Shown: positions 25,095 to 35,505 of the stretch, piece by piece
How the letters are laid out: each line of letters begins with the position of its first letter
Position numbering within the stretch: the stretch's first letter is position 1
Made by a program: the position numbers and the translations under genes
The notes under the pieces: generated by a model
Database searches by the model: none
What the model was told of the DNA's origin: nothing
Seen by the model: only the letters and a program-made list of their open reading frames with translations
Assembly (NCBI RefSeq): GCF_000515235.1
Contig: NZ_KI911558.1
Location: forward strand, 324,588-388,587
Length of the DNA stretch: 64,000 nt
Direction of reading: 5' to 3'
Source of the DNA: Synechococcus sp. CC9616
Lineage (GTDB): Bacteria; Cyanobacteriota; Cyanobacteriia; PCC-6307; Cyanobiaceae

Positions 25095-25336
25095 GGCACA
25101 AACTGGTGGCCAGCGCCCCGCATCCAGCGTTCGAACTCGATCAGTACCAGCTCATTCGGGCAGTCGATCAGGGTGAGCTGGCCGACGGTGCAGTCGCCGT
25201 AGCCGCTGTGATGCAGCGTCAGGTGATACCCGGAACCGCTGAGTCCGCAAACTTCGGGATCACTGCGAACGACAACATCCAGCGAAGCTCCCATCCTGGC
25301 CACCCGTCGTCGTAGTTCGGACCAGCTGGCCACCAT
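25091..25336 (-). CDS. Small soluble hypothetical protein
   Basis: 81 residues, MVASWSELRRRVARMGASLD followed by a beta-rich half (SGYHLTLHHSGYGDCTVGQL, LIDCPNELVLIEFERWM). It is coupled by ATGA to the next membrane protein and 56 bases downstream of the DUF4335 gene. Well ordered and coding-like; function unknown. Confidence 0.7.
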   Translation of the reverse strand: MVASWSELRRRVARMGASLDVVVRSDPEVCGLSGSGYHLTLHHSGYGDCTVGQLTLIDCPNELVLIEFERWMRGAGHQFVP

Positions 25337-25392
25337 GAAGCCGAAACCTGCGCGTGACCAGAGTCATCATTCTGGTCGTCACGCCTGCAGAG

Positions 25393-26031
25393 TCAACGTT
25401 CCGCTTCGCTGCTGTCCGCTGCGTCGGTTCTGGTCTCATTTGTTTCTGCTGCTGTTTCTGGCAACGGTTGCGGAATCTCGTTGTTCGGCAAGGGGATCAC
25501 CATGGCAACCAGGGCGCTGACGGCCAGGGCAAGACCGCCGAGCACAGGGGCTCCAAAGCGGCGCTGGATCGGGATCCGCTCCACCAGTTCGTGGCGGGCC
25601 AGCGGCTGATCGACAGGAAGCTGCCAGGACAGGTGGACCCGTTGATCGAGCCTGAGGCGATCCAGAACACGCACAAGGTCGCTGAGTTCAGCGTCATCAA
25701 GAAGCAGTTTCAGCGGCTCGACCCCGTCGCGGCTGCTGCGCAGCTCAAGTTGATGACGGCTTCCCTCGGGAGAGACGACTACAAAGCCCTGATCGTTTTC
25801 AAAGCGACGGCCGACCCCGGACAGCTGATGACGGGCGTAGGGCATGACGACCGCCATCAGGGCCTCGAGATGTTCACGAGTGCCTTCCAACTCCGGGGCT
25901 GCCACAAGCTGGAGCTGCCATCCGGACAGGATGCCGATGCTGTCGTTGCCCTGATCGGCGGACAGGTCGGGATAGCCCTCCACAACCAAGCGGGCTGCCG
26001 TTTGTTCGTATCGGTAGGTGTTCTTCTGCAT
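25393..26031 (-). CDS. DUF4335 family protein
   Basis: A cyanobacteria-specific protein, 212 residues from the ATG at 26031 (MQKNTYRYEQTAARLVVEGY), which is the conserved opening; an upstream start would add 24 unrelated residues. A soluble N-terminal half is followed by one helix, APVLGGLALAVSALVAMVI, and an acidic, Thr/Glu-rich tail. Function is unknown. It follows DUF3038 by 10 bases, a pairing I recognise from other cyanobacteria. Confidence 0.82.
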   Translation of the reverse strand: MQKNTYRYEQTAARLVVEGYPDLSADQGNDSIGILSGWQLQLVAAPELEGTREHLEALMAVVMPYARHQLSGVGRRFENDQGFVVVSPEGSRHQLELRSSRDGVEPLKLLLDDAELSDLVRVLDRLRLDQRVHLSWQLPVDQPLARHELVERIPIQRRFGAPVLGGLALAVSALVAMVIPLPNNEIPQPLPETAAETNETRTDAADSSEAER

Positions 26032-26041
26032 GGTCTTGAAA

Positions 26042-26578
26042 TCAGGGTGTTGGATCCAGCAGGGTTGCGCGCAGGCGATCAATGCCTCCAGGACCAGCAA
26101 CAAGGGCCAGGGTGTTCACCAACTGCCTCTGCAGACCTTCGCTCTGAAGTGGATCCAGCAATCGAACCACGGCGCCTCGTCGTGGATTCATCCGTTCTTC
26201 AATCAAATCCCGCAATCGTTCATCGAGCAGGCCCCAACGTTGTTGTGTGAGCTGTTCCGGCTCCCGTGCTGAGAGCAGCTGATGCAGCATCGGGTAAAGC
26301 CTTTCGGCCATCGCACACACCAGGCAGATCAGTGATTCGGCGTCGATGGGATCCATCGGTTCCCGGCGGGTTGAGCGTCTCAAAGGGTTGTGACACCGCC
26401 GCTTCCACAATTCAACGCGGTTCGGGAATCGCTCCTGCAACCCCATCTGTTGGCTGGTCCAGAGCATGGCCTCTCCGCCATTGAGATCAAGGGCTTCGAT
26501 GGTGAGCAGCAGCAGGTCGAGGCGCTCAACCCCCCTGCGGCTGAGCCGGGAGCCGCTTTGCGATGGAGCTTCAGTCAT
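26042..26578 (-). CDS. DUF3038 family protein
   Basis: 178 residues from the ATG at 26578. It is helical, with the family-like blocks [23 protein letters not shown] and [20 protein letters not shown]. It is soluble and its function is unknown. Its start lies only 22 bases from the divergent apt start, so promoters must overlap the coding ends or the leader is very short. It forms a unit with DUF4335. Confidence 0.82.
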   Translation of the reverse strand: MTEAPSQSGSRLSRRGVERLDLLLLTIEALDLNGGEAMLWTSQQMGLQERFPNRVELWKRRCHNPLRRSTRREPMDPIDAESLICLVCAMAERLYPMLHQLLSAREPEQLTQQRWGLLDERLRDLIEERMNPRRGAVVRLLDPLQSEGLQRQLVNTLALVAGPGGIDRLRATLLDPTP

Positions 26579-26600
26579 GGCTGCGATGATGCCAGGGGTC

Positions 26601-27140
26601 ATGCCTCTGCGTCATCAAGCTTTGGACCTTGAGTCTTTTATCCGAGCGATTCCTGATTTTCCCAAGCCCGGAATTCTGTTTCGTGACATATCCCCCCTGC
26701 TGAAGTCCCCAGAAGCGTTTGCTGAGGCTTTGCGTCAGCTTGGTGCCATCTGTACCGAGCTGCAGCCCGATCTGATTGTGGGAATTGAGGCGCGAGGCTT
26801 TCTTGTTGGTGCAGCTCTTGCCCAGGCCCAAGGTCTGGGATTCGTGCCTGTGCGCAAACCCGGCAAACTTCCCGGCGACGTGATCGGAATCGATTACGCC
26901 CTGGAGTACGGCACGGATCGCCTGGAAATCCAGAGTGATGCCCTGACAGACAATCCCTCTGTTCTGATCGTTGACGATCTGCTGGCCACCGGTGGCACGG
27001 CAGCAGCGACTGGCGAACTCGTGAAGCGTGCCGGGGGACGCCTGGCCGGATTTTCCTTCCTGATCGAATTGACTGGCCTGCAGGGGCGCCAGGCTCTTCC
27101 CGGGGATGTGCCCTGTCAGGCCCTTTTTGGTTATTCCTGA
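26601..27140 (+). CDS. apt: Adenine phosphoribosyltransferase
   Basis: Salvages adenine with PRPP to AMP. From the ATG at 26601 it has 179 residues, the normal size; longer in-frame starts overlap the divergent gene. [17 protein letters not shown] is the APT opening. [18 protein letters not shown] and the PRPP-binding loop [17 protein letters not shown] are diagnostic. The last 10 bases overlap the convergent DUF2949 gene. Confidence 0.96.
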   Translation: MPLRHQALDLESFIRAIPDFPKPGILFRDISPLLKSPEAFAEALRQLGAICTELQPDLIVGIEARGFLVGAALAQAQGLGFVPVRKPGKLPGDVIGIDYALEYGTDRLEIQSDALTDNPSVLIVDDLLATGGTAAATGELVKRAGGRLAGFSFLIELTGLQGRQALPGDVPCQALFGYS

Positions 27141-27343
27141 GCGTTTTGCCAGTCGAAAACCTGCTGCAGTTGTTCGAGGCTCAGCAGTCCAAAACTCCAG
27201 AGCACGATCGGCAGCGGGGCCTGTTCGAGTTCAGCCTGTCGCAGGCCCAGATTCAGGGCATTCGTGCTCAAGCCAAGGCGTCGCTGCAAAAAACGCTGCA
27301 GAGCTTCGGAAGGCATGGGCTGGGGATGACTACAAACAACCAT
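27131..27343 (-). CDS. DUF2949 family protein
   Basis: 70 residues: [20 protein letters not shown], then [23 protein letters not shown], the recognisable DUF2949 pattern in cyanobacteria. It is small and helical, of unknown function. It lies 21 bases downstream of the UbiH-like gene on the same strand and converges on apt with a 10-base overlap. Confidence 0.82.
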   Translation of the reverse strand: MVVCSHPQPMPSEALQRFLQRRLGLSTNALNLGLRQAELEQAPLPIVLWSFGLLSLEQLQQVFDWQNAQE

Positions 27344-27364
27344 CGATCCCAGATCTGATCAAGA

Positions 27365-28513
27365 TCAGTCTGGCAAGGGACTGAGGATCCGCAGTGGTCC
27401 ATTGGTCATTGCACGAAGGCTGAGGCGCCTGGACAGGGGCAGCTTGTGCAGCAGCATCAAGGCCATGCTGCGAACTGGCAACAGAATCGGCTGACGGTTT
27501 GAGAACAGCCGCACAAGCAGATCTGTGGCCAGGCTGACGAAGGCAACATCCAGCAAGCGCTTTCTTGCGTAACGACGAGCCTTTCTTCGGGCCGAATGGG
27601 GTTGTTGAGCCAGCGCCGCAAGCGTTTCGACATCCCGCCAGCAGAGGTTGAGCCCCTGTCCACCGACGGGGTGGCATCGGTGAGCTGCTTCACCAACCAG
27701 CACTCCTCGCCCTGAGGACAGCCTGCGGGCCAGCATCAACTGTTGCGGGAAGGCAGCGGGTTGATCAAGCAGAAGGTCGGGCTCGATGCCTTCCGGCAAT
27801 ACCCCTGCGAGCTGATCCAGGAAAGCAGATTTCGCCAGGGCGGCCCGGTCCAGACAGCGATCCATAGGTGCGCTCCAAACCACTTGGAAACAGCCGTCGG
27901 CAAGGGGCAGGACTGCCAGTGGGCCCTCCGGACGAAACAGCTCATAAGCCTTGCCTGAGTCGATGCCTCGAAGCACGACTTTCGCTGTCAAGCAGCCCTG
28001 CTTGTAGCGATGCGACCAGGTCTTGATTCCCCAGGCCTGCCGTGCCGGGGAGCCGGGACCATCAGCAGCGATAACCAGTGAGTCGTTGTGAGGCTGAGGA
28101 GGAGTCGTGCCCAGATGCAGATGAATACCCTCTGAAGCCCTCAATCGCTCCAGCAAGGCCTCCATGAGATGGCGGTGGTCCAGGATCCAGCCGATGGCAC
28201 CGTGGGATTGCGATGAAGGATCGAGATCCTGCAACGAAAACAAAACCGAACGATCAACAGCTGCGTCGCTGAGATCAAGTTCCTGAAATGGAACAAGGGT
28301 TGGCAGCAATTCAGTCCAGAGACTGAGTTTTTCGAGCAGACGTCGGCTGGAATGGGTCAGTGCGTAAGCCCTGCTTCGGGCTTTCAGCTCATCAACGCTC
28401 TTGGGATCGACAAGATCAACGGAATGTCCCAGCTGAGCCAGTGACAGCGCCGTGAGAGCGCCGCTGGGTCCAGCTCCGAGTATGTGGATCGCTGAGGAAA
28501 GGTTGGAGGCCAT
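27365..28513 (-). CDS. UbiH/UbiF-type FAD-dependent hydroxylase
   Basis: A flavoprotein monooxygenase of the UbiH/VisC family, 382 residues. The dinucleotide fold IHILGAGPSGALTALSL is at residues 8-24 and the second FAD motif GVLVGEAAHRCHPVGGQGLNL at about 270. The arginine-bearing RSRAYAL near residue 47 matches the family. Homologs hydroxylate quinone precursors. In a cyanobacterium a plastoquinone-pathway or other aromatic ring hydroxylation is possible but unproven. It lies 38 bases downstream of a high-light-inducible gene. Confidence 0.9.
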   Translation of the reverse strand: MASNLSSAIHILGAGPSGALTALSLAQLGHSVDLVDPKSVDELKARSRAYALTHSSRRLLEKLSLWTELLPTLVPFQELDLSDAAVDRSVLFSLQDLDPSSQSHGAIGWILDHRHLMEALLERLRASEGIHLHLGTTPPQPHNDSLVIAADGPGSPARQAWGIKTWSHRYKQGCLTAKVVLRGIDSGKAYELFRPEGPLAVLPLADGCFQVVWSAPMDRCLDRAALAKSAFLDQLAGVLPEGIEPDLLLDQPAAFPQQLMLARRLSSGRGVLVGEAAHRCHPVGGQGLNLCWRDVETLAALAQQPHSARRKARRYARKRLLDVAFVSLATDLLVRLFSNRQPILLPVRSMALMLLHKLPLSRRLSLRAMTNGPLRILSPLPD

Positions 28514-28551
28514 CCACGGAGTGTGGCGAACCTCCAGCCTTGGCTGCGATT

Positions 28552-28800
28552 TCAGCCCAGACCCAGCAGCCCGTGAGTGAAGGCTTCACCACCCATCGCA
28601 AGCTCGGTGGCAAGCAGAGCGATGAATCCGAGCATGGCCATGCGGCCGTTGAGCTTTTCTGCGCGTTCGTGGAATCCCCAACCCTGCTCAACTTCAACGA
28701 CTTCCATGCGGGGTTCCGCAGCGAAGGCGTTCAAACGTCCGCCGTCTTCGGTGGTGACGGTGGCACCGCGGATAACGGGGGACGAAGTGGATTGAGCCAT
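28552..28800 (-). CDS. hli: High-light-inducible protein, 82 residues
   Basis: A thylakoid one-helix chlorophyll-binding protein with an N-terminal polar extension of about 45 residues. The signature is FHERAEKLNGRMAMLGFIALL, followed by ATELAMGGEAFTHGLLGLG. The start at 28800 (MAQSTSSPVIRGATV) is preferred; a longer frame to 28911 overlaps the upstream gene and has no family likeness. It is larger than the 47-residue copy at 16297. An inverted repeat at 28816-28836 precedes it. It is likely cotranscribed with the UbiH-like gene. Confidence 0.92.
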   Translation of the reverse strand: MAQSTSSPVIRGATVTTEDGGRLNAFAAEPRMEVVEVEQGWGFHERAEKLNGRMAMLGFIALLATELAMGGEAFTHGLLGLG

Positions 28801-28815
28801 GACGTGAAAACGCTT

Positions 28816-28836
28816 GATTACAACGAAGTGTAAACC
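28816..28836 (-). promoter_or_regulatory. Imperfect TTTACA/TTGTAA repeat upstream of hli
   Basis: Minus strand reads GGTTTACACTTCGTTGTAATC, 16 bases before the hli start. TTTACA and TTGTAA form an inverted repeat, and TTTACA matches one HLR1 half-site. A light-stress regulatory role is a suggestion only. Confidence 0.3.
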
Positions 28837-28873
28837 AGGATTAAGAAATATGTTCAAACCCGCCTGCGTCAGG

Positions 28874-29524
28874 TCAGCGCCGAGCCAGGCGCAGTTGACA
28901 GAGTTCCTCAAAGGCTGGACGCAGTAGGTAGGGATAGTCGCCGACCCAAATCTTCAGGCCCGGGAGCCAGGCATCGCTGATGGCTCCAATTTTGGAGAAA
29001 TCTTTGCGCTCGCTCAGAACCAGGCAGCGGATCACGCTGCCGGCTCTGATGACCTGATGTCGTTTTTCCATGGGGAAGGACAGACGGCCCAGATAGCCGT
29101 CCTCATCCACCAAATCCAGCAACATCCAGGTGCGACGTTTTTCCACAAGCTCCAGTTCGCCGCGTTGATTGGCTTGTTCGCGGCTTCCCTCGACACGCTC
29201 ACGTGTGCTCACCTCAGCGACTTCCCCCTCAAACAGCGCTGCGGACGGGTAGCGGCGCAGTCCGGAGTTGCGTTGACCGGCCTGCAGGATCGGTCCCCAT
29301 AGCAGATACAGCAGAAACACCACACCCACGACGAGCCAGAACGGGCCCCAGCGGCTGGTCATCTGGCTCTGACTGATCAGCAGGGTGAGCACCCCGCCGA
29401 TCGTTGAAATCATCACGCGCTGAAGAATGTCCCGGGGGGAGCCCAGGCACACGCGGAACTGATTGCCCGTAGCCACAGCGGGAATCAGCCGTTGCAGTTC
29501 TCCAGGTCGAAGGGGAATTAGCAC
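28874..29524 (-). CDS. Cyanobacterial membrane protein of unknown function
   Basis: 216 residues. A soluble N-terminal part (LRPGELQRLIPAVATGNQFR) is followed by two membrane helices (ISTIGGVLTLLIS, GPFWLVVGVVFLLYLLWGPIL) and a soluble C-terminal domain with KRRTWMLLDLVDEDGYLGRL and ISDAWLPGLKIWVGDYPYLLRP. The pattern is familiar from cyanobacterial proteins sometimes labelled as phosphate-transport related, without support in the sequence. It lies 10 bases downstream of dapB on the same strand. Confidence 0.8.
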   Translation of the reverse strand: MLIPLRPGELQRLIPAVATGNQFRVCLGSPRDILQRVMISTIGGVLTLLISQSQMTSRWGPFWLVVGVVFLLYLLWGPILQAGQRNSGLRRYPSAALFEGEVAEVSTRERVEGSREQANQRGELELVEKRRTWMLLDLVDEDGYLGRLSFPMEKRHQVIRAGSVIRCLVLSERKDFSKIGAISDAWLPGLKIWVGDYPYLLRPAFEELCQLRLARR

Positions 29525-29534
29525 CGCAACAACC

Positions 29535-30368
29535 TCAGATCAGTCGCTCAAGGCCATAAACCAGTGCCGCAAGGGAACGCACCCTTCGAACGGTGAGCAG
29601 GACCCCAGGCATGTAGGCGGAGCGATCGATGGTGTCGTGTCGGAGGGTATAGCTCTCACCTGGCGCCCCAAACATCACTTCCTGGTGCGCCACCAATCCA
29701 GGCAGTCGGATGGAGTGGAGACGCAATCCACTTTCCCTCAGTCCGCCACGGCTGCCCTGCAGGGATTCATGTTCATCAACCTCAGGGGGATTGAAGCTTT
29801 TGCCAAGCTCCTCCATCAATTCAGCCGTCTTAATGCAGGTGCCGCTGGGGGCATCCGCCTTGCGGTTGTGATGCAGTTCCGTCAATTCGGCGTGGTCATA
29901 AAAACGCGCTGCTGCCGCAGCAGCCTGCTGGAGCAACACCATTCCAACGGAGAAATTGGGAATGACAGCCCCACCGATTGAAGCCTTCGCGGAAAAGTCC
30001 CGAAGGTCGTTGATCTGGGCGGGAGTCAGGCCGGTGGTTCCGATCACTGGATGAACCCCGTAAGCGATGGCAGCCCGGGTGTGGTCATAGACCACTGATG
30101 GATGGGTGAAATCCACCAGAACCGCCCCGCCATCGTTGTCCCTCACGGACTGGCTGACGGCGCAGAGACAGCCTTCAAAATCGGAGGTGACGGCGATCTC
30201 AAGCTCACCCAAGCCCAGCTCCAAGCCCACATCGGCTCCCTCTTTGCCTGGGGTGTTATCGATCGCGCCCACCAGGGTGCAGTCGTCGGCACCGATCACA
30301 GCCCTTATCACTTCGGCACCCATACGGCCAAGCGCACCAGCCACGACAACAGGAACGGAGGAGCTCAT
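29535..30368 (-). CDS. dapB: 4-hydroxy-tetrahydrodipicolinate reductase
   Basis: Reduces the DapA product with NAD(P)H on the way to diaminopimelate and lysine. It has 277 residues. The nucleotide-binding motif is [15 protein letters not shown] at residues 7-21. The substrate loop is [14 protein letters not shown] with catalytic His and Lys. VDFTHPS and IGTTGLT are also diagnostic. It is divergent from chlH with about 110 bases between them. Confidence 0.97.
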   Translation of the reverse strand: MSSSVPVVVAGALGRMGAEVIRAVIGADDCTLVGAIDNTPGKEGADVGLELGLGELEIAVTSDFEGCLCAVSQSVRDNDGGAVLVDFTHPSVVYDHTRAAIAYGVHPVIGTTGLTPAQINDLRDFSAKASIGGAVIPNFSVGMVLLQQAAAAAARFYDHAELTELHHNRKADAPSGTCIKTAELMEELGKSFNPPEVDEHESLQGSRGGLRESGLRLHSIRLPGLVAHQEVMFGAPGESYTLRHDTIDRSAYMPGVLLTVRRVRSLAALVYGLERLI

Positions 30369-30378
30369 CGAAGTGCCG

Positions 30379-30408
30379 CGAACGCCCCAAAGCCTATGGG
30401 GCTGTTCG
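30379..30408. promoter_or_regulatory. Hairpin in the dapB-chlH divergent spacer
   Basis: CGAAC GCCCCA, loop of 7, TGGGGC, bulged T, GTTCG: an 11-bp stem with one bulge. There is no U-tract on either strand. It would fall in the 5' leader of dapB (10 bases from the start) or upstream of the chlH promoter. Confidence 0.4.
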
Positions 30409-30484
30409 TGTAACGCCCACGTGTCATTCGGCGCTGCGATCCTGGCCTGACCGTATGGTTCTTTACATTGCTCAAGTCGCGCCG

Positions 30485-33400
30485 ATGTTCACACAGGTCC
30501 GCTCCGCCGATCGCCGAGTCGCTCCTGTTGATGGTCAGAACCATCGTTCCGTGATGAAAGCGGTGTATGTGGTTCTTGAGCCGCAGTACCAGAACGCGTT
30601 GACCCAGGCTGCGACAGCGTTGAACGCCGCCAATGCCGAACTAGGAATCGAGCTGAGCGGATATCTGATTGAAGAACTCAGGGACGAAAGTAACTATGCC
30701 GATTTCTGCGCGGATGTAGCTCAGGCTGATGTCTTCATTGCCTCGTTGATCTTCATCGAGGATCTGGCTCAGAAAGTTGTGGATGCCGTTGCGCCGCATC
30801 GCGATCGGCTCAAGGCCGCCGTGGTTTTCCCCTCCATGCCGGAGGTGATGCGCCTCAACAAGCTCGGCAGTTTTTCAATGGCCCAGCTGGGCCAGAGCAA
30901 GAGCGCGATCGCCGGCTTCATGAAGAAGCGGAAGGAAGCCGGAGGCGCTGGCTTCCAGGACGCCATGCTCAAACTTCTGAACACGCTGCCGACGGTTCTC
31001 AAGTACCTGCCCGTGGAGAAGGCGCAGGATGCCCGCAGCTTCATGCTCAGTTTTCAGTATTGGCTTGGGGGAACGCCGGATAACCTGCGCAACTTCCTGC
31101 TGATGCTGGCGGACAAATACGTCTTCCCAGCGGCCGAAGGTTCGGAACGTCCAGCGCTGGATGTCGCCGATCCGGAAGTCTTCCCAGATCTCGGCATCTG
31201 GCATCCACTGGCTCCGTCGATGTTCGAGGACCTCAAGGAGTACCTGAACTGGACAGCCAGCCGTCACGACCTGAGTGAAAAGGCCCTCAGCGGCCCGGTG
31301 ATTGGCCTGGTGCTCCAGCGCAGTCACATTGTCACCGGCGATGACGCCCATTACGTGGCAATGATTCAGGAGCTGGAGTTCCGCGGTGCACGCGTGATTC
31401 CCGTTTTCTGCGGTGGTCTGGATTTCTCCAAACCGGTGAATGCCTTTTTCTATGACCCCATCAATCCAGAACAACCGCTGGTGGATGGAATCGTTTCCCT
31501 AACAGGATTCGCTTTGGTGGGTGGTCCAGCCCGCCAGGACCATCCCAAGGCGATTGAGTCCCTCAAGAAACTCAACCGTCCTTACATGGTTGCCCTGCCA
31601 CTGGTGTTTCAAACCACCAAGGAGTGGGAGGACAGCGACCTCGGTTTGCATCCGGTTCAGGTTGCCCTGCAGATCGCCATTCCCGAGTTGGATGGAGCGA
31701 TCGAGCCAATCGTTCTCTCCGGCCGCGACGATGCCACCGGTAAGGCTCACACCTTGCAGGATCGGGTGGACGCAATCGCTGAACGTGCCATCCGCTGGTC
31801 GTCGCTGCGAATCAAGCCCCGTGCAGACAAGAAGCTGGCGATCACGGTGTTCAGCTTCCCGCCTGACAAGGGCAATGTCGGCACGGCCGCCTACCTCGAT
31901 GTCTTCGGATCCATCCATCGGGTGATGGAGGAGATGAAGGCAAAGGGCTACGACATCAAGGATCTGCCCCGGACGCCCAAGGCTCTGATGGATGCGGTGA
32001 TCAATGATCCGGAAGCGATTCAGGGTGCTCCTGAACTGTCAATCGCCCATCGCATGAGCGTTGAGGAGTACGAGCGTCTGACGCCCTATTCCGAGCGTCT
32101 CGAAGAGAACTGGGGCAAGCCTCCGGGCAACCTCAACAGCGATGGACAGAATCTTCTGGTTTTTGGCCGTCACTTCGGCAACCTGTTCGTCGGCGTTCAA
32201 CCCACCTTCGGCTACGAGGGTGATCCGATGCGTCTGCTCTATTCCCGCAGCGCCAGTCCTCACCATGGTTTTGCGGCCTACTACACCTACCTGGAGAAGA
32301 TCTGGGGTGCGGATGCAGTTCTCCATTTCGGAACCCATGGTTCGTTGGAATTCATGCCTGGAAAGCAGATGGGCATGAGCGAGACCTGTTATCCGGACAG
32401 CCTGATCGGTGCTCTTCCGAACCTCTATTACTACGCGGCGAATAACCCTTCTGAAGCCACCATTGCCAAACGTCGTGGCTACGCCTCCACCATCAGCTAC
32501 CTCACACCCCCTGCAGAAAATGCTGGTCTTTACAAGGGGCTGAAGGAACTGGGTGAACTGGTTGGTTCATACCAGCAACTACGCGAAGGCGGCAGGGGCG
32601 TTCAGATCGTCAACTCGATTGTGGAAACCGCGCGTCAGTGCAATCTCGATAAAGACGTCAACCTGCCGGATCAGGATGCAGCAGGCATGGATCTGGACGG
32701 TCGTGATGCCCTGGTTGGCGCGGTGTACCGCCAGCTGATGGAGATCGAAAGTCGTCTGCTTCCCTGCGGCCTGCACACCATTGGCAAGCCTCCCACGGCT
32801 GAAGAAGCCGTCGCCACTCTTGTGAGCATCGCTGCTCTTGAGCGTGAGGAGGATGGACTGCGCTCCCTGCCGGGACTGTTGGCGGAAGCGATGGGTCGCA
32901 CCATTGAAGACGTCTACAGCGGCAACGACTCAGGTGTCCTTGCCGATGTGGAGCTCAATCGCACCATCACTGAGACATCCCGCGCTGCCATCGGGGCCAT
33001 GGTGCGCTCCCTGACCGGACGCGACGGCAGAGTCACTCTGCGCAACAGTTTCGGCTGGCTTTACGACCTGCTGAGTCGATTCGGTCTGCAGTTGCCCTCC
33101 CCCTGGTTGCGCGCCTGCTGTTCTGCCGGCTTCACCCAGATCGATTCCACCGAGCTCGACAAACTCTTCGCTTATTTGCGCTTCTGTCTTGAGCAGATCT
33201 GCGCCGATATGGAGATGGAGAGCTTGTTGAAAGCTCTTGATGGTGAATATGTCCTGCCGGGTCCTGGCGGTGATCCGATCCGAAACCCCGGTGTTCTTCC
33301 AAGTGGCAAGAACATCCACGCACTCGACCCCCAAGCCATTCCGACCCGCGCTGCAGTGGCCGCAGCCAAGGGCGTCGTGGACAAACTGATCGAGCGCCAG

Positions 33401-34495
33401 CGTGAGGAACAGGGCACCTGGCCCGAAACCATCGCCTGCGTTCTCTGGGGAACCGACAACATCAAAACCTACGGGGAATCCCTGGCTCAGATCCTCTGGT
33501 TTGTTGGTGTGAAACCCATGCCGGATTCCGTTGGCCGAGTCAACAAACTTGAGCTGATCCCCCTTGAGGAGCTTGGTCGACCCCGGATTGATGTGGTGGT
33601 GAATTGCTCCGGTGTTTTCCGGGATCTGTTCATCAATCAGATGGCACTGATCGATCAGGCTGTGAAGATGGCTGCTGAGGCTGATGAGCCCCTCGAGCAG
33701 AACTTCGTGCGCAGGCATGCCCTCGAACAGGCTGAAAAAGAGGGCACCAACCTTCGGGATGCCGCCTGTCGCGTTTTCTCTAATGCCAGCGGAAGCTACA
33801 GCTCCAATGTCAATCTGGCGGTTGAAAACTCCAGCTGGGAGGAGGAAGACGAACTTCAGGAGATGTATCTCTCCCGGAAAACCTTCGCGTTCAATGCCGA
33901 CAATCCCGGTGAGATGAACCAGAAGCGTGAGGTGTTCGAAAGTGTGATGAAAACCGCTGATGTGACATTCCAGAATCTCGACTCTGCCGAGATTTCACTC
34001 ACAGATGTGAGCCATTACTTCGACTCCGATCCCACCAAGCTGATCAAGGGGTTGCGGGATGACGGCAAGGAGCCCACCAGCTTCATTGCCGATACCACCA
34101 CGGCCAACGCTCAGGTCCGTTCCCTGAGTGAGACGATCCGTCTCGACTCCCGCACAAAGCTGCTGAATCCAAAGTGGTACGAGGGAATGCTTGATTCCGG
34201 CTACGAGGGTGTGAGAGAGGTCGCTAAACGCCTCAACTTCACCCTGGGCTGGAGTGCCACCAGCGGTGCTGTCGACAATTTCGTTTACGAAGAGGCCAAC
34301 GAGACGTTCATCAACGACCCTGAGATGCGAAAGCGTCTGCTGGAGCTCAACCCCCACAGCTTCCGTCGGATCGTTGGCACCCTTCTTGAGGTGAATGGTC
34401 GCGGCTACTGGGAAACTTCAGACGACAACATTCAGCAACTGCAGGAGCTCTATCAGGAGGTGGAAGACCGCATTGAGGGCGTCACCACAAGCTGA
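30485..34495 (+). CDS. chlH: Magnesium chelatase subunit H
   Basis: The porphyrin-binding catalytic subunit that inserts Mg2+ into protoporphyrin IX with ChlI and ChlD, the first committed step of chlorophyll synthesis. From the ATG at 30485 it has 1336 residues, the full ChlH length. An N-terminal extension of about 25 residues precedes [20 protein letters not shown]. Recognisable blocks include [21 protein letters not shown], and [20 protein letters not shown]-like text near residue 1020. The C-terminus [20 protein letters not shown] is typical. No frameshift was seen along its length. It ends 20 bases from the convergent glycosyltransferase. Confidence 0.98.
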   Translation: MFTQVRSADRRVAPVDGQNHRSVMKAVYVVLEPQYQNALTQAATALNAANAELGIELSGYLIEELRDESNYADFCADVAQADVFIASLIFIEDLAQKVVDAVAPHRDRLKAAVVFPSMPEVMRLNKLGSFSMAQLGQSKSAIAGFMKKRKEAGGAGFQDAMLKLLNTLPTVLKYLPVEKAQDARSFMLSFQYWLGGTPDNLRNFLLMLADKYVFPAAEGSERPALDVADPEVFPDLGIWHPLAPSMFEDLKEYLNWTASRHDLSEKALSGPVIGLVLQRSHIVTGDDAHYVAMIQELEFRGARVIPVFCGGLDFSKPVNAFFYDPINPEQPLVDGIVSLTGFALVGGPARQDHPKAIESLKKLNRPYMVALPLVFQTTKEWEDSDLGLHPVQVALQIAIPELDGAIEPIVLSGRDDATGKAHTLQDRVDAIAERAIRWSSLRIKPRADKKLAITVFSFPPDKGNVGTAAYLDVFGSIHRVMEEMKAKGYDIKDLPRTPKALMDAVINDPEAIQGAPELSIAHRMSVEEYERLTPYSERLEENWGKPPGNLNSDGQNLLVFGRHFGNLFVGVQPTFGYEGDPMRLLYSRSASPHHGFAAYYTYLEKIWGADAVLHFGTHGSLEFMPGKQMGMSETCYPDSLIGALPNLYYYAANNPSEATIAKRRGYASTISYLTPPAENAGLYKGLKELGELVGSYQQLREGGRGVQIVNSIVETARQCNLDKDVNLPDQDAAGMDLDGRDALVGAVYRQLMEIESRLLPCGLHTIGKPPTAEEAVATLVSIAALEREEDGLRSLPGLLAEAMGRTIEDVYSGNDSGVLADVELNRTITETSRAAIGAMVRSLTGRDGRVTLRNSFGWLYDLLSRFGLQLPSPWLRACCSAGFTQIDSTELDKLFAYLRFCLEQICADMEMESLLKALDGEYVLPGPGGDPIRNPGVLPSGKNIHALDPQAIPTRAAVAAAKGVVDKLIERQREEQGTWPETIACVLWGTDNIKTYGESLAQILWFVGVKPMPDSVGRVNKLELIPLEELGRPRIDVVVNCSGVFRDLFINQMALIDQAVKMAAEADEPLEQNFVRRHALEQAEKEGTNLRDAACRVFSNASGSYSSNVNLAVENSSWEEEDELQEMYLSRKTFAFNADNPGEMNQKREVFESVMKTADVTFQNLDSAEISLTDVSHYFDSDPTKLIKGLRDDGKEPTSFIADTTTANAQVRSLSETIRLDSRTKLLNPKWYEGMLDSGYEGVREVAKRLNFTLGWSATSGAVDNFVYEEANETFINDPEMRKRLLELNPHSFRRIVGTLLEVNGRGYWETSDDNIQQLQELYQEVEDRIEGVTTS

Positions 34496-34515
34496 ATACT
34501 CAGCGCAACGATCGG

Positions 34516-35505
34516 TTAAGGCTCCGAACCACCACTGAACCGGCCCTCCAGGGCCGGCTGTGAGATGCTGCGATTCTTAAAATGCACCCCGGCCCAGCGC
34601 TGGTAGTCATCCAGGCTCCGCTCGGCTCCGAGCCAGTACAGGTTGAGATCGTCCACGTCGTCCATCGTGGGACTGAGTCGATCCAGTGGTGCTTGAACGA
34701 GGCTGTCCAATAAGGCGTGCACCCTCACCAACGAGCGACGATTCAACAGGAACCAGTCCTTGTGGTCTGACCAGTGCTGCACGGAAAGATCACCTTCGCC
34801 GTTGCTTGTTTTGTAGAGGTGGAACAGCAGCAAACGGTGAGGGCAGTAGATGTTGAAACCGTGGGTCCAGAGCCTTACGGATAAGGAGATCTCCTCGCCG
34901 TAGAAATAGAGTTTTGGGTCGTAGGGCACCAGGTTGACAAGCCCTCCAGGCCCGAACAGAAATCCACCCGCCACAAAGGCATTGGGCACAGGCGCTTTGG
35001 GTTGCTGCTCGGGCAGGCGATAACGGCTGATGCCCTGGAATTTGAGGATCCCGTAGTCATCGAAATGATGGGCGGCCATCACCGGAAGCCTGTCGCACTG
35101 CAGTTCGCATGGGGGCTCAAAACCGTTTGGGTAAACACTCAACACGGCCATGGGGTCCTGGCATTCCGCCCAGGTTTGGATCAACAGCTCATCCCAGTCG
35201 CGAACAGCGCGCATATGACTATCGATCTGGAGCACAAAGGTCTCATTCGCGAAGAACTGCTGTGCTTGGTGACGAGCCCAGCAGGCGCCTTGGCTGTCCC
35301 TGGCCGCATAGCGGATCACTGAGAGCTGGGGATGGTCGGGGAAGGCCGCCGCATCCCAATCGGCTGGATCGTTCTCGGCTAACTGCAGACAGATGCCTAT
35401 GTGCAAGCGAGCGGGATCTGTCGCCATCGCCAGCAAGTTGTGCAGCGTCGCCGGCAGGTCTGGATCGCGATAGGCCGCGATCTGGATGAAGATCGTTGGC
35501 CTCAC
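34516..35505 (-). CDS. Glycosyltransferase, Skp1-GlcNAc-transferase-like
   Basis: 329 residues from a GTG that overlaps the folP stop (GTGA). The opening PTIFIQIAAYRDPDLPATLH and the acidic nucleotide-sugar motif FVLQIDSHMRAVRDWD match the family first described for UDP-GlcNAc transferases acting on Skp1 hydroxyproline. Further family landmarks are AGGFLFGPGGLVNLVPYDPKLYFYGEEISLSVRLW and GFNIYCPHRLLLFHLYK. The bacterial acceptor is unknown; surface glycans or glycoproteins are plausible. An ATG further upstream would extend into folP and is less likely. There is no signal peptide. Confidence 0.82.
   Translation of the reverse strand: MRPTIFIQIAAYRDPDLPATLHNLLAMATDPARLHIGICLQLAENDPADWDAAAFPDHPQLSVIRYAARDSQGACWARHQAQQFFANETFVLQIDSHMRAVRDWDELLIQTWAECQDPMAVLSVYPNGFEPPCELQCDRLPVMAAHHFDDYGILKFQGISRYRLPEQQPKAPVPNAFVAGGFLFGPGGLVNLVPYDPKLYFYGEEISLSVRLWTHGFNIYCPHRLLLFHLYKTSNGEGDLSVQHWSDHKDWFLLNRRSLVRVHALLDSLVQAPLDRLSPTMDDVDDLNLYWLGAERSLDDYQRWAGVHFKNRSISQPALEGRFSGGSEP

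Noticed and set aside
25354-26250. Long plus-strand frame of about 300 codons
   Set aside because: Runs antisense to DUF4335 and DUF3038, whose frames have family motifs; treated as a shadow.
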